Source of the DNA: Moritella sp.
Lineage (GTDB): Bacteria; Pseudomonadota; Gammaproteobacteria; Enterobacterales; Moritellaceae
DNA length: 64,000 bases
Assembly: GCF_013215705.1 (NCBI RefSeq)
Contig: NZ_JABSQR010000008.1
Coordinates: forward strand, 1 to 64,000
Direction: 5' to 3'
Shown here: piece after piece, positions 17,057 through 25,069 of the stretch
Layout of the letters: the number at the start of each line of letters is the position of its first letter
Numbering within the stretch: the stretch's first letter is position 1
Program-made: the position numbers and the translations under genes
Notes under the pieces: generated by a model
What the model saw: the letters and a program-made list of their open reading frames with translations, nothing else
What the model was told of the DNA's origin: nothing
Database searches by the model: none

Positions 17057-17132
17057 TGGTGCTCGCTACAAGATTTGAACTTGTGACATCTAGCATGTCG
17101 AGCTAGCGCTCTACCAACTGAGCTAAGCGAGC
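17057..17132 (-). tRNA. tRNA-Val (GAC), copy 2
   Basis: This is a 76-nt cloverleaf with encoded CCA. The acceptor is GCTCGCT/AGCGAGC, with the same D arm, anticodon arm and loop TCGACAT as the neighbour 6 bp away. The T loop reads TTCAAAT. The two genes differ mainly in compensated acceptor-stem pairs, which suggests both are maintained. C33 is shared. Confidence 0.88.
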
Positions 17133-17227
17133 ATAATTTGGTATGTCGTTAAGACGAGACAAATATTAGCCCGCATCCAAATTATCGGCAAGTCTTTTTT
17201 AAATAATATCAGTCCTTTGCTTTAAAA

Positions 17228-18418
17228 CTAAGCAGTTGGGTCGATATTTAGATCTTCTGCCGGACCAAAGAATTCAAAATGCACATTTTCAGCTGGGATC
17301 CCTAGTTTGGGTGCGAAGCTATTCATTGCTTGCATGAAAGGTTTTGGACCTAAGAAATAGAATTCGACATCACGATCATCACCGATTTTTTCTTCAAGCA
17401 TGGCTAAGTTGATGAAACCGGTTGCATCTGGTTTGCATTCTGCTGTTGCATCACTGTAAACGAAGAAGGGTTTGATGTTGTCGTTTTCAGCAGCAAGGTT
17501 GGTTACATGGTCACGGAATGCATGTACCTTGGTATTCATCGCTGCATGAATAAAGTGAATTGGGCGGTCTGTGCCTTTCAAGCTGTTTAGCATGCTGATT
17601 GCAGGTGTAATACCAACGCCGCCAGTGACGAGTACAACGGGTTTGTTGTTGTCTTTTAACACGAAGTCACCTGCTGGTGCTAATACGCGCAGTGTGTCAC
17701 CCGCTTGAACACGGCTGTGTAGGTAGTTCGATACGGTGCCACCTTCTTCACGTTTAACACTTATACGTAGGTATTCTGAATTTGGAGCATCAGATAAGCT
17801 GTATTGACGGCGCGTTTCTTCACCATCAATGGTTAATACTAAACCAATAAATTGACCTGGTGTGAATGATGTCACAGGTTTGCCATCAGTCGGAGTCAGG
17901 TAGAAAGATGTGATGTTGTCGCTTTCAGCTACTTTTGTTGTGACAGCGAATTCACGCTCACCACGCCAGCCGCCTTCTTTTTCTGCATTGGCTGTATAAG
18001 CCGCTTCTTCTGCTGCGATTAGTAGATCAGCTAGCTGCCAATATGCTAGTCCCCAAGCTTCGATCACAGCATCTGTTGCTGCGTCACCCAGTACGGCTTT
18101 GATTGATTTTAATAAGCATTCGCCAACAATCGCGTATTGTTCTGGTTGGATATTAAGTGACACGTGTTTGTTAACAATGCGGTTTACGGCTGCTTCTAAT
18201 ACCGCTAGGTTTTCTATGTTACCTGCATATGCAACAAGGGCATTTGCCAGTGCTTTAGGCTGTGCGTTACCCGCCTGGTTGCTTTGGTTGAAGAAGCGTT
18301 TTACTTCTGGATATTCTCTAAACATCAAAGGATAAAAATGCGCTGTAATATCATTGGCATGAATAGAAACAGCAGGGACAGTCGCTTTGATAATATCAAT
18401 AGTGTGTTGCGTTAACAT
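17228..18418 (-). CDS. hmp: flavohemoglobin, nitric oxide dioxygenase
   Basis: It detoxifies NO to nitrate with O2 and NAD(P)H in the cytoplasm. The 396 aa equal the length of E. coli Hmp. The N-terminal globin (1-140) includes the distal region HFYPLMFREYPEVKRFF and the proximal histidine in EQYAIVGECLLKSI. The FAD domain shows RQYSLSDAPN, and the NAD domain shows VLVTGGVGITPAISML and YFLGPKPFMQAMN. AAGGTAG precedes the ATG. A sigma-54-type promoter, an FNR-type box and a long inverted repeat lie upstream. This fits control by NorR, encoded 3.2 kb away. Confidence 0.94.
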   Translation of the reverse strand: MLTQHTIDIIKATVPAVSIHANDITAHFYPLMFREYPEVKRFFNQSNQAGNAQPKALANALVAYAGNIENLAVLEAAVNRIVNKHVSLNIQPEQYAIVGECLLKSIKAVLGDAATDAVIEAWGLAYWQLADLLIAAEEAAYTANAEKEGGWRGEREFAVTTKVAESDNITSFYLTPTDGKPVTSFTPGQFIGLVLTIDGEETRRQYSLSDAPNSEYLRISVKREEGGTVSNYLHSRVQAGDTLRVLAPAGDFVLKDNNKPVVLVTGGVGITPAISMLNSLKGTDRPIHFIHAAMNTKVHAFRDHVTNLAAENDNIKPFFVYSDATAECKPDATGFINLAMLEEKIGDDRDVEFYFLGPKPFMQAMNSFAPKLGIPAENVHFEFFGPAEDLNIDPTA

Positions 18419-18451
18419 AATAGCTACCTTGTAATAGGTTGGTAAGATAAA

Positions 18452-18465
18452 TTGATTTAGATCAA
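18452..18465 (-). promoter_or_regulatory. FNR/CRP-type box upstream of hmp
   Basis: TTGATTTAGATCAA is a perfect TTGAT-N4-ATCAA dyad, 34 bp before the hmp ATG. It lies about at or just after the start expected from the sigma-54-type promoter at 18484. Repression by FNR or a related regulator is a reasonable guess. Confidence 0.6.
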
Positions 18466-18483
18466 TGTTTGTATTTATTCTAT

Positions 18484-18499
18484 AGCAGTAGTCATGCCA
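18484..18499 (-). promoter_or_regulatory. sigma-54-type (-24/-12) promoter of hmp
   Basis: On the minus strand TGGCATGACTACTGCT carries GG and GC with the exact spacing of the RpoN consensus TGGCACG-N4-TTGCW, with two mismatches. It is 66 bp upstream of the hmp start. NorR is a sigma-54 activator, so the pairing is coherent. Confidence 0.6.
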
Positions 18500-18547
18500 A
18501 GTTTGTAAGCTGTTGTTTTTAAATTAATATATATTTAAATGTTTTAG

Positions 18548-18593
18548 TTGTTGTGTTTATGACAACTAGTGTAAGTTGTCATAAACACAACAA
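18548..18593. promoter_or_regulatory. perfect 20-bp inverted repeat, candidate NorR enhancer
   Basis: The arm TTGTTGTGTTTATGACAACT (18548-18567) is exactly complementary to 18574-18593 around the loop AGTGTA. Each arm contains GT-N7-AC (GTGTTTATGAC), the core reported for NorR sites in E. coli. A partial third copy, ATGACAACTTACA, follows near 18603. The repeat lies 50-95 bp upstream of the sigma-54-type promoter, the usual enhancer position. Confidence 0.55.
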
Positions 18594-18658
18594 GTTATCT
18601 AAATGACAACTTACATTGTGTGTATTTAATGCCAACAAAAGTTAAATATTCACAATCC

Positions 18659-18703
18659 TTGTACCTTGCGGTTTTAAATTGGTAAAGTGTTGTTCATAAA
18701 GGA
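18659..18703 (-). repeat. relic of the IS91-associated recombinase 5' end
   Basis: The stretch TTGTACCTTGCGGTTTTAAA through AAGTGTTGTTCATAAAGGAT resembles the first part of the recombinase gene at 2400-2450 (TTGATAAGGTGTTGTTCATAAAG). It is in the same orientation relative to the following cassette gene as in the left-end array. Too little is left for coding. Confidence 0.55.
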
Positions 18704-18758
18704 TTTAGAACATTTCAGTCCCGACTGTTGAGTTGATATATTTACGAGGACGCGCTAT

Positions 18759-19280
18759 ATGAAATTGAGTATTACAGAAAACATCGAGTTACTCCCTCTA
18801 GAGGTGACGGATTCCTCTGATATATTAGATCTAGTTGAATACAGCCGAGCCCAATTAGGAAAATATCTCTATTGGGTTGATGGTGTTCGAGATGAGATAT
18901 CCGCGCATAAATACATAGTAGAACGTATCAATAGTGGGTTGTCAGGTTCGCGATGGTTCAAAATACAATTCCACGAGCAAGTTTGTGGTGTCTTTGGTAT
19001 CAAGTCAATTTCAGTTGGGAGTGGTATTGCTGAGGTTGGTTATTGGCTCTCGCATGTTGCACATGGTAATGGCATTATCGTTAAAATCATTGCCCAGATA
19101 TCCTCTTTTTTGTTAGCGAACACAGATGTAAAAATAATTGAATTTAGGTGCCTTGAAAATAATACCGCGAGTATTCGTGTGGCAAAAAAGTCTGGGGCTG
19201 AGTTAGTGGGTTCAATACCTAACTATATGAATGCCGATAATAAAAATCAGGATCTTCACATATACCATCTGAAAATGTAA
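18759..19280 (+). CDS. GNAT-family N-acetyltransferase, RimJ/RimL type
   Basis: This 173-aa acetyltransferase starts at ATG 18759 after GAGGA. AEVGYWLSHVAHGNGI, near residues 95-110, is the acetyl-CoA-binding strand and loop. FRCLENNTASIRVAKKSGAE near 135-155 is the typical RimL-like C-terminal helix. The substrate is unknown: ribosomal proteins, antibiotics or small amines are all possible. Both flanks carry relics of the left-end mobile element, and the stop is followed by the same AACAT-ATAAGAACAGGTGT junction. It therefore looks like a cassette gene transplanted between hmp and norR. Confidence 0.8.
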   Translation: MKLSITENIELLPLEVTDSSDILDLVEYSRAQLGKYLYWVDGVRDEISAHKYIVERINSGLSGSRWFKIQFHEQVCGVFGIKSISVGSGIAEVGYWLSHVAHGNGIIVKIIAQISSFLLANTDVKIIEFRCLENNTASIRVAKKSGAELVGSIPNYMNADNKNQDLHIYHLKM

Positions 19281-19284
19281 ACAT

Positions 19285-19325
19285 ATAAGAACAGGTGTTG
19301 GATAGTCGACGCGTTGCTCGGATAT
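19285..19325. repeat. worn terminal repeat of the IS91-type element
   Basis: ATAAGAACAGGTGT followed by TGGATAGTCGACGCGTTGCTCG aligns with the element terminus at 1045 and 2981 (ATAAGAATAGGTGTCGCGCAG). The hairpin is largely lost. It directly abuts the IS256-type fragment, which probably inserted into or recombined with the element here. Confidence 0.5.
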
Positions 19326-19329
19326 CAGC

Positions 19330-19708
19330 ATTGTACATTTCCTTAAACGAATCAACGATATCGCGTGTTGCCATCTCTTTAGCGTAGAGACTCAGAATCT
19401 TATCATCCATCGACGTAAAGCGAGTTTGGTTTTTCTTGACCAGCTTAGGCTCAAAGTTACCATTACGATCTCTTGGTGTATCAAGTTCAAATTGGCCATT
19501 TTTAGTGTTTTAGAAGAATAACCATTTTGATAATTTATTGAAGTGTCTTTCTGATTTTTCTCATAACCAAGATGTTCATCTAGCTCTGCATTGAGCGCAG
19601 CTTCAACGGTGATCTTAGTGAGCATTTGACTAAAATCGAGGAGATTTTGTTGAGATTTAAAGCTTTTTGCGGCTTCCTTTGCAAAGGCTTCTAGTTCTTG
19701 CGTTGTCT
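19330..19708 (-). pseudogene. IS256-family transposase fragment
   Basis: The minus strand reads TTQELEAFAKEAAKSF, then QMLTKITVEAALNAELDEHLGY, the N-terminus of IS256/Mutator-type transposases. A 1-nt loss in CTAAAAATGGCC near 19500-19510 shifts the frame. The next frame continues FELDTPRDRNGNFEPKLVKK, then MDDKILSLYAKEMATRDIVD to YNADI, and stops at the element junction. Only about 125 of some 400 residues remain, and the DDE catalytic domain is absent. The original start is also lost. A GGGACAGGGCC-like stretch near 19760 may be the outer terminal repeat. Confidence 0.75.
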
Positions 19709-19867
19709 AATTACCTATCCTTAATATGATTAAGTTAATGATAGGCAATTACACAGATTTCGGGACAGGGCCGAGATATTAGATGCATACTGAATTATTG
19801 ACGTAATATGTCATGACTACTCACGTCTCGATGACAAGATGTACCCACGCCTAAACTATACAATCAA

Positions 19868-19890
19868 CCTTCCTCAGTCGTAGAGGAAGG
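19868..19890 (-). terminator. hairpin downstream of the DUF2236-like gene
   Basis: CCTTCCTC (19868-19875) and GAGGAAGG (19883-19890) form a perfect 8-bp stem with a 7-nt loop, 40 bp after the stop of the minus-strand gene at 19930. The T-tract is poor (GGTTGATTGT). Confidence 0.5.
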
Positions 19891-19929
19891 CTTAGTACTT
19901 AACTCTCTAAGAGCTGTATAGCAAAAATC

Positions 19930-20694
19930 TTAGACTGTTTCGATTTCCAATGCTGATGAACGCGATCTCATCCCTCTCTCAACCTCTACAACTTGAGATG
20001 TAGGCATGATTGGTGCACCTAAAGCACCGAGCACTTTATCATCCATTGCAGCAAGAATCGCAGGGGCCAATTGACCGTCTTGTCTAACCCATTCAGGCAC
20101 ATGCAAGTGGGGTGATTGCAGTATGTCTTTGTCTTGGAGTAAACCGAATAAAATAGCACCTAAAGCATGCGTATCTTCATTACCACCTGTAAGTATTTGC
20201 GCGTTTTTAAACTCAGTTAGCCAACGCGTTAGCGCTTTAATCGAGCTAGGTAAACCGGTAATGTCCATCGCGTTAGCGACATCTTTAGTCCAAAAGTTAA
20301 ACCAGATAGCTTGTTCTTCGGCGCTTACTTTTGATGAGGAATAGCTGGATGAAAAACGAATACCTTCACAAACAAATACCGCGATGATCATACGAAATTC
20401 ATCGGCGAAATCTTGAGTTGAAATACCAGCGCTAGCATGTGTCTGGTTAATGCGTTGTAGTGCTTTACAATCTGCGCCTTTTTCAACCACACTCCAAAGT
20501 AGTTTTAGTGTGGAGATAAATCGCGCTTTAGGAAACTCTTCAATATAACCGACTTGTCGATCGGCCCGTGCTGTCACTGGTGTCGCAAAAAACCAACCAA
20601 ACGCGGCTGTCATCGCCCAGAAAAATATTTCCGGTCTTTCCTCCATTAACGTTTTTAATGCTTCGGTTTCGTTTGAACGTGCTAATGTCTTCAT
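19930..20694 (-). CDS. hypothetical protein, DUF2236/MpaB oxygenase-like
   Basis: This 254-aa soluble-looking protein follows GGAGAG. The order RINQTHASAGISTQDFADEF, then MIIAVFVCEGIRFSSSY, then EEQAIWFNFWTKDVANAMDI and GLPSSIKALTRWL resembles the H-x2-Y-x-I-S-N-D / FVFEPIRW / MGI-x-x-IP series of the DUF2236 (MpaB/rubber oxygenase-like) family. Some conserved residues differ. It lies downstream of a decayed halogenase-like flavoprotein gene, with a strong terminator between. It may be a surviving accessory gene from a lost secondary-metabolism unit. The family call is moderate at best. Confidence 0.5.
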   Translation of the reverse strand: MKTLARSNETEALKTLMEERPEIFFWAMTAAFGWFFATPVTARADRQVGYIEEFPKARFISTLKLLWSVVEKGADCKALQRINQTHASAGISTQDFADEFRMIIAVFVCEGIRFSSSYSSSKVSAEEQAIWFNFWTKDVANAMDITGLPSSIKALTRWLTEFKNAQILTGGNEDTHALGAILFGLLQDKDILQSPHLHVPEWVRQDGQLAPAILAAMDDKVLGALGAPIMPTSQVVEVERGMRSRSSALEIETV

Positions 20695-20823
20695 TATATT
20701 CTCTCCATGAATATGATTAACTACGTAGTTTTGCAGAAGTTTATGACAATTATTGTGATAGAGTCGGTAGTTTTATACCTAGTTAGATTGGTAAAAAAGG
20801 AAGCAGGTCATAATGGTGTTTAT

Positions 20824-20864
20824 AATAACAAACCTTCTTCGGCCATCAATGAAGGTTTGTTATT
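20824..20864 (-). terminator. strong hairpin just after the flavoprotein pseudogene
   Basis: AATAACAAACCTTC (20824-20837) and GAAGGTTTGTTATT (20851-20864) form a perfect 14-bp stem with a 13-nt loop, 4 nt beyond the stop at 20868. It separates the pseudogene from the gene at 20694. Confidence 0.65.
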
Positions 20865-20867
20865 GAT

Positions 20868-21416
20868 TTAAGACTTACAAATCGCGGCAACCGCTTTCAA
20901 TCGACGGGCTGGTTCTGCAACAAACGGATTGGTTTCATCCCACGCATAACCAGCTAAGATCGAACAGATCATTTGTTTTATCTTCGGATTAGGATTGTCA
21001 TGCAAGACCACGTCTTGGAATTCGCCAGTGTACCAACCTTCAACATAACAACGGAATGCGTTAACACCTGTCATTAACGTATCAGCATAGTGAGCCGCAG
21101 TAATGTGGTCTTCAATATGAGTAAAGATAGCGCGTCTTGGTGGAAGGGTCGATGGTACTTCCAATCCTAATAAACGCGGTAGCACACGACCGAAGCCACT
21201 GGCATCAAGGATAAAATCAGCTTCTATCTCATAGCTAATAGTGACGCCTTGTTGCTCTGCACAGTCGGCGAGCAATTTGTCGAAGTGTCCACGTTGTACT
21301 TGGAATGTAGTGCCTTCACCAGCCGTATATTTTTCGGTGAAATCAAACTCAGTATATTTACCATTGGCGTGGAAAGCCGCACCATTTTTAAATTGGAAAC
21401 CAGCAGTGTTGATGAC
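20868..21416 (-). pseudogene. flavin-dependent (tryptophan halogenase-like) oxidoreductase, internally deleted
   Basis: The minus-strand frame has no start and begins INTAGFQFKNGAAFHANGKY, then FQVQRGHFDKLLADCAEQQG, typical of FAD-dependent halogenase-like oxidoreductases. It jumps from ISYE to IEADFILDASGFGRVLPRLL, then from FTHIEDHI to TAAHYADTLMTGVNAFRCYV. It ends with MICSILAGYAWDETNPFVAE. The N-terminal GxGxxG FAD motif and two middle stretches, including the substrate region, are missing, yet the frame stays open throughout. The deletions therefore look clean. It lies upstream of norR and points outward. Confidence 0.7.
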
Positions 21417-21539
21417 ACAAAAAATTCCTTATTATGTCGAGTCTTAATCCGGCAGATTTATCTATTAATATATTTAGTAGGGCGACTTACCACATGTTAG
21501 ATAATCGGCTAAAAAATTTTAGTAAATCAATAAAAACAG

Positions 21540-21553
21540 TTGATACAAATCAA
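21540..21553 (+). promoter_or_regulatory. FNR/CRP-type box upstream of norR
   Basis: TTGATACAAATCAA is a perfect TTGAT-N4-ATCAA dyad about 110 bp before the norR start. It matches the hmp-side box at 18452 in form, as expected if both once shared one divergent control region. Confidence 0.55.
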
Positions 21554-21662
21554 CAATAAGCCGCAGTCTATAAATCAACGGTGATGATTTAACCTGTTGT
21601 CACTTTGACCACGAAATGCTATAACTAGTCTCAACTGAATGACCGTTTTAAGGAGCTGTTAC

Positions 21663-23300
21663 ATGGAAAATCTGCGCTTTATCGAGATCATAGATACTGT
21701 TATTTATGACCTATCTAGAGAGTTGCCTAAATATCAACGATATAACCGACTATTACAGGCATGGCGGGATATTTTTTCATGTGACGCATGCGTGTTGCTA
21801 AAGCTGGACGGCGACAACTTAATCCCTAAATCGGCGAATGGGTTACAAATCGACGCAATGGGACGACATTTCCCCATTGCAGAACATCCCAGACTTGAGC
21901 AGATCCTAGCTCACTATGAAAATGAAATTCAAAAAAAAGTACACCGTTTTGATGCGGATTGTGAGCTTCCCGATCCTTATGATGGTTTGATCCAAACACC
22001 TGACGGCCAACTTAATGTACATGATTGCATGGGCGCGGTGTTAGTGATTGATAATAAGCCGTGGGGGATCATCACTATGGATGCACTTAATCCACAACGC
22101 TTCGACTCACTCGACCCAAAGATTTTAAACTCTATGATTGGCCTGACTGAAGTAGTGATCAAAACCGCCAACTTAATTTTTTCATTAGACCAAAAAGTGC
22201 AACGACAAGAGCAGGTAACCGCCAGCTTAATTAGTGAGAAATTCAGCGAGAAAATGATAGGCTCTAGTCCTGCGATGAACATGCTTAATTTAGAAATAGA
22301 TTTGGTTGCTGATTCAGATTTAGCGGCATTGATATATGGTGAATCGGGCTCAGGTAAAGAGTTAGTTGCGCGTCGAATTCACATGTCGTCAAAACGTGCC
22401 AAGGAAGCATTAATTACCGTGAACTGCGCCGCATTACCCGAAACGATGGTCGAAAGTGAGTTGTTTGGTCATGTTGCAGGTGCGTTTACTGGTGCAATGA
22501 AAAATCGTCTGGGTAAATTCGAACTTGCAGACTGTGGTACATTATTTCTGGATGAAATAGGTGAACTGCCTTTGTCTATTCAAGCCAAGCTATTACGGGT
22601 TATTCAGTTTGGCGAACTGCAACGCTTAGGCAGTGATAAACCCCATAAAGTGGACGTAAGGTTAATTACCGCAACTAACCGAGATCTTGCTAAAGAAGTT
22701 GCAGAGGGACGATTTAGAGATGACTTGTACCACAGGTTAACTGTGTATCCATTAAAAGTGCCAAGTTTACGAGAACGCGGTAATGATATCTTATTATTAG
22801 CAGGTAGCTTCCTCGCCAAGATCCAGCGTAAAGTAGGTCTTAACAACTTGACCTTAGCCAAAGACGCTGAGCGTGTATTACTGGCGTATGAATGGCCAGG
22901 TAATGTCCGAGAGTTAGAGCATCTTTTAAGTCGAGCTTCATTAAGAGCCGCAGCTCGTAACCGTAAAGACGATCGGGTCGTTGTATTAGAAAGCAGTGAT
23001 TTAGATATTCAGTCTGCAATTGGTGAATCAAATGCTAGCTTACATGCTAATAAGAACACGGATTCTGACGTTATTGCAAAAGGCATGGCTAGCGTGGCTC
23101 ATGTAGCAGGGCAAGATGACATCGTAATTAGTACTGTTGATAACGACAACAATTTAAAACAAATAACGGATGATTTTCAGACTCAGTTTATCAAAAAGAT
23201 GTTAGCTGAAAATAACGGTAATTCAGCTGCCACGGCGCGTGCGATAGGCGTTGATAGAAGTAATTTACACCGATTGATGAAACGACTCGACATTCAGTAA
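21663..23300 (+). CDS. norR: nitric-oxide-responsive sigma-54 activator NorR
   Basis: It senses NO by a mononuclear iron in the GAF domain and activates RpoN promoters. ATG 21663 follows AAGGAG, giving 545 aa. The GAF domain spans about 20-170, with YRLLQAWRDIFSCDACVLLK-like sequence and GVLVIDNKPWGIITMDALNP-type strands. The AAA+ domain shows GESGSGKELVARRIH (Walker A) and GAFTGA at 273-278, the sigma-54 contact loop. A Fis-type helix-turn-helix lies at the end (NSAATARAIGVDRSNLHRLM). It is longer than E. coli NorR (504 aa) through an insert before the HTH. Its likely target in the window is hmp. Confidence 0.9.
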   Translation: MENLRFIEIIDTVIYDLSRELPKYQRYNRLLQAWRDIFSCDACVLLKLDGDNLIPKSANGLQIDAMGRHFPIAEHPRLEQILAHYENEIQKKVHRFDADCELPDPYDGLIQTPDGQLNVHDCMGAVLVIDNKPWGIITMDALNPQRFDSLDPKILNSMIGLTEVVIKTANLIFSLDQKVQRQEQVTASLISEKFSEKMIGSSPAMNMLNLEIDLVADSDLAALIYGESGSGKELVARRIHMSSKRAKEALITVNCAALPETMVESELFGHVAGAFTGAMKNRLGKFELADCGTLFLDEIGELPLSIQAKLLRVIQFGELQRLGSDKPHKVDVRLITATNRDLAKEVAEGRFRDDLYHRLTVYPLKVPSLRERGNDILLLAGSFLAKIQRKVGLNNLTLAKDAERVLLAYEWPGNVRELEHLLSRASLRAAARNRKDDRVVVLESSDLDIQSAIGESNASLHANKNTDSDVIAKGMASVAHVAGQDDIVISTVDNDNNLKQITDDFQTQFIKKMLAENNGNSAATARAIGVDRSNLHRLMKRLDIQ

Positions 23301-23327
23301 TTCATTATACTTACTCAATGAAATATG

Positions 23328-23371
23328 AATAAAAAGGCGGTAGTGATGTGGTTCACTACCGCCTTTTTATT
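23328..23371. terminator. bidirectional terminator between norR and norM
   Basis: AAAAAGGCGGTAGTGA and TCACTACCGCCTTTTT form a perfect 16-bp stem with a TGTGGT loop. It is A-rich before and T-rich after, so it can serve both convergent genes. Confidence 0.9.
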
Positions 23372-23423
23372 CACGACGTCCTATGAAGCACTTAACAAAA
23401 TAGGCTTTAAGCACTCATCGCGA

Positions 23424-24797
23424 TTAAATTGCTGTTAGCTCAGGTGTATGACCTTGCGTTGTTTTCTTATACACATTCGCAAGTTTAATCGATAACAATA
23501 TTGCCGCCATTGTTAACCCCGAAATAAAGCCAATCCAGAAACCCGCAGCGCCCATTGCTGGTACGATTAAATCTGTTAACGCCAGTGTATAACCAATTGT
23601 CATACCCACAGCCCAATAAGAGAATAGGGTGATGTAAAAGATCACACTTGTTTCTTTATAACCACGTAATGCACCTGCGGCAATAACTTGCACTGCATCC
23701 GATATTTGATATACAGCTGCAATCAACATTAACCCTGTTGCAATGTTAATGGTGGTCATGTCTTCGGTATAAATTGTTGCAATTTCATTACGCAGTAGGA
23801 TAGTTAAGATCGCTGTAATAACAGATAAACCAACGCCCATCCACATTGCTGTGATACTGGCAAACTTTGCTTGTAACGGTTTTTTCTCACCGATATATTG
23901 ACCAACGATAATTGTCGTTGCAATACCCAGACTAAGCGGTAACATGAATATCATTGATGAGAAGTTTAACGCAACCTGATGCGCAGCGACCGTGATCGCG
24001 CCAAGTGGTGCTAACAGAATAGACACAACCGCAAACAGGGTTACTTCGCAGAACATCGATGCTGCAATCGGAAAACCAACATCAATCATGTGCGACATTT
24101 CTTTCTTATTGATACCATAAACTTGATCGAATAATTTGATCTCTTTAAAATCTTTATGGAAATAGCTATAAGCAATCATCGAGAAACACATAGCTACAAA
24201 TACTAATACAGACGCAACAGCACAACCAACACCGCCCAGTGCAGGCATACCAAAGTGACCATTGATGAAGATGTAGTTTGCAGGTACGTTTACCATGATA
24301 CCAATCAAGCCAATTACCATGGTTGGTTTGGTAATACCTAACCCTTCATGGTAGCTACGGATCACTTGATAACCACATGCAAACGGTAATGCTAATGAAA
24401 TAACGCGTAAATAACCTGTTGTTAGCTCGGCCAATCTATCTTCAACATGCATGAATTCTAAGATCATCGGGCTGTAATATAGCAACGCCATCATTGGCAG
24501 GAAGATGATTAATACAAACCAGACACCTTGCTGTACGACTTGCGCAATTTCACTTTGTTTTTTCGCGCCATAAAGCTGCGCAACGATCGGGGTGATCGCC
24601 ATTAAAATGCCCACTAAGAACATTAATACTGGGAACCAAATACTGTTGGCAATGGCAACAGCCGCCATGTCTGTTGCACTTACTGCGCCAGCCATTACGG
24701 TATCAACAAAGCCCATGACTGTGAACGCAAGTTGTGCGATCAGAATTGGAACCATTAATCTAAATAAGTTAGAAACCTCAGATCGATATTTCTGCAC
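23424..24797 (-). CDS. norM: MATE-family multidrug efflux transporter NorM
   Basis: This 457-aa inner-membrane Na+ or H+ antiporter exports cationic drugs. The start is GTG at 24797, 5-6 nt after GGAG. Twelve membrane segments in two six-helix halves are visible. The first half opens RLMVPILIAQLAFTVMGFVD and TVMAGAVSATDMAAVAIANS, the family hallmark with its conserved Asp. PIAASMFCEVTLFA opens the second half. norM divergent from riboflavin synthase is a common gammaproteobacterial arrangement. Confidence 0.88.
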   Translation of the reverse strand: MQKYRSEVSNLFRLMVPILIAQLAFTVMGFVDTVMAGAVSATDMAAVAIANSIWFPVLMFLVGILMAITPIVAQLYGAKKQSEIAQVVQQGVWFVLIIFLPMMALLYYSPMILEFMHVEDRLAELTTGYLRVISLALPFACGYQVIRSYHEGLGITKPTMVIGLIGIMVNVPANYIFINGHFGMPALGGVGCAVASVLVFVAMCFSMIAYSYFHKDFKEIKLFDQVYGINKKEMSHMIDVGFPIAASMFCEVTLFAVVSILLAPLGAITVAAHQVALNFSSMIFMLPLSLGIATTIIVGQYIGEKKPLQAKFASITAMWMGVGLSVITAILTILLRNEIATIYTEDMTTINIATGLMLIAAVYQISDAVQVIAAGALRGYKETSVIFYITLFSYWAVGMTIGYTLALTDLIVPAMGAAGFWIGFISGLTMAAILLSIKLANVYKKTTQGHTPELTAI

Positions 24798-25069
24798 TGA
24801 TACTCCGGATATTTTTGGGTTGTTATGTTGTGTATTCTAAGATTTGATGTTGCTGAAAACGAAAGAAATGATTATGAATGTTGTGATATTCGCGTTCGTG
24901 AGGACGTACCTGATCCAGCTAGGAGCATATTAATCCTTTATAGCTAGTTTTTAAAGATGTATTTAAAAATATCTTCTTGATATGAACATCTGGTTATTAA
25001 CTAGATGAATTATCTAAACTAACACGATATAGTTAGGTATATTCGTTCAAGTAGTGATAAAGGTCATTT

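Noticed and set aside
16899-17096. Minus-strand open frame across the tRNA region
   Set aside because: It reads through two tRNA genes and their terminator.
24798-25069. FMN riboswitch upstream of ribE
   Set aside because: The conserved RFN blocks are absent in this 272-bp interval.
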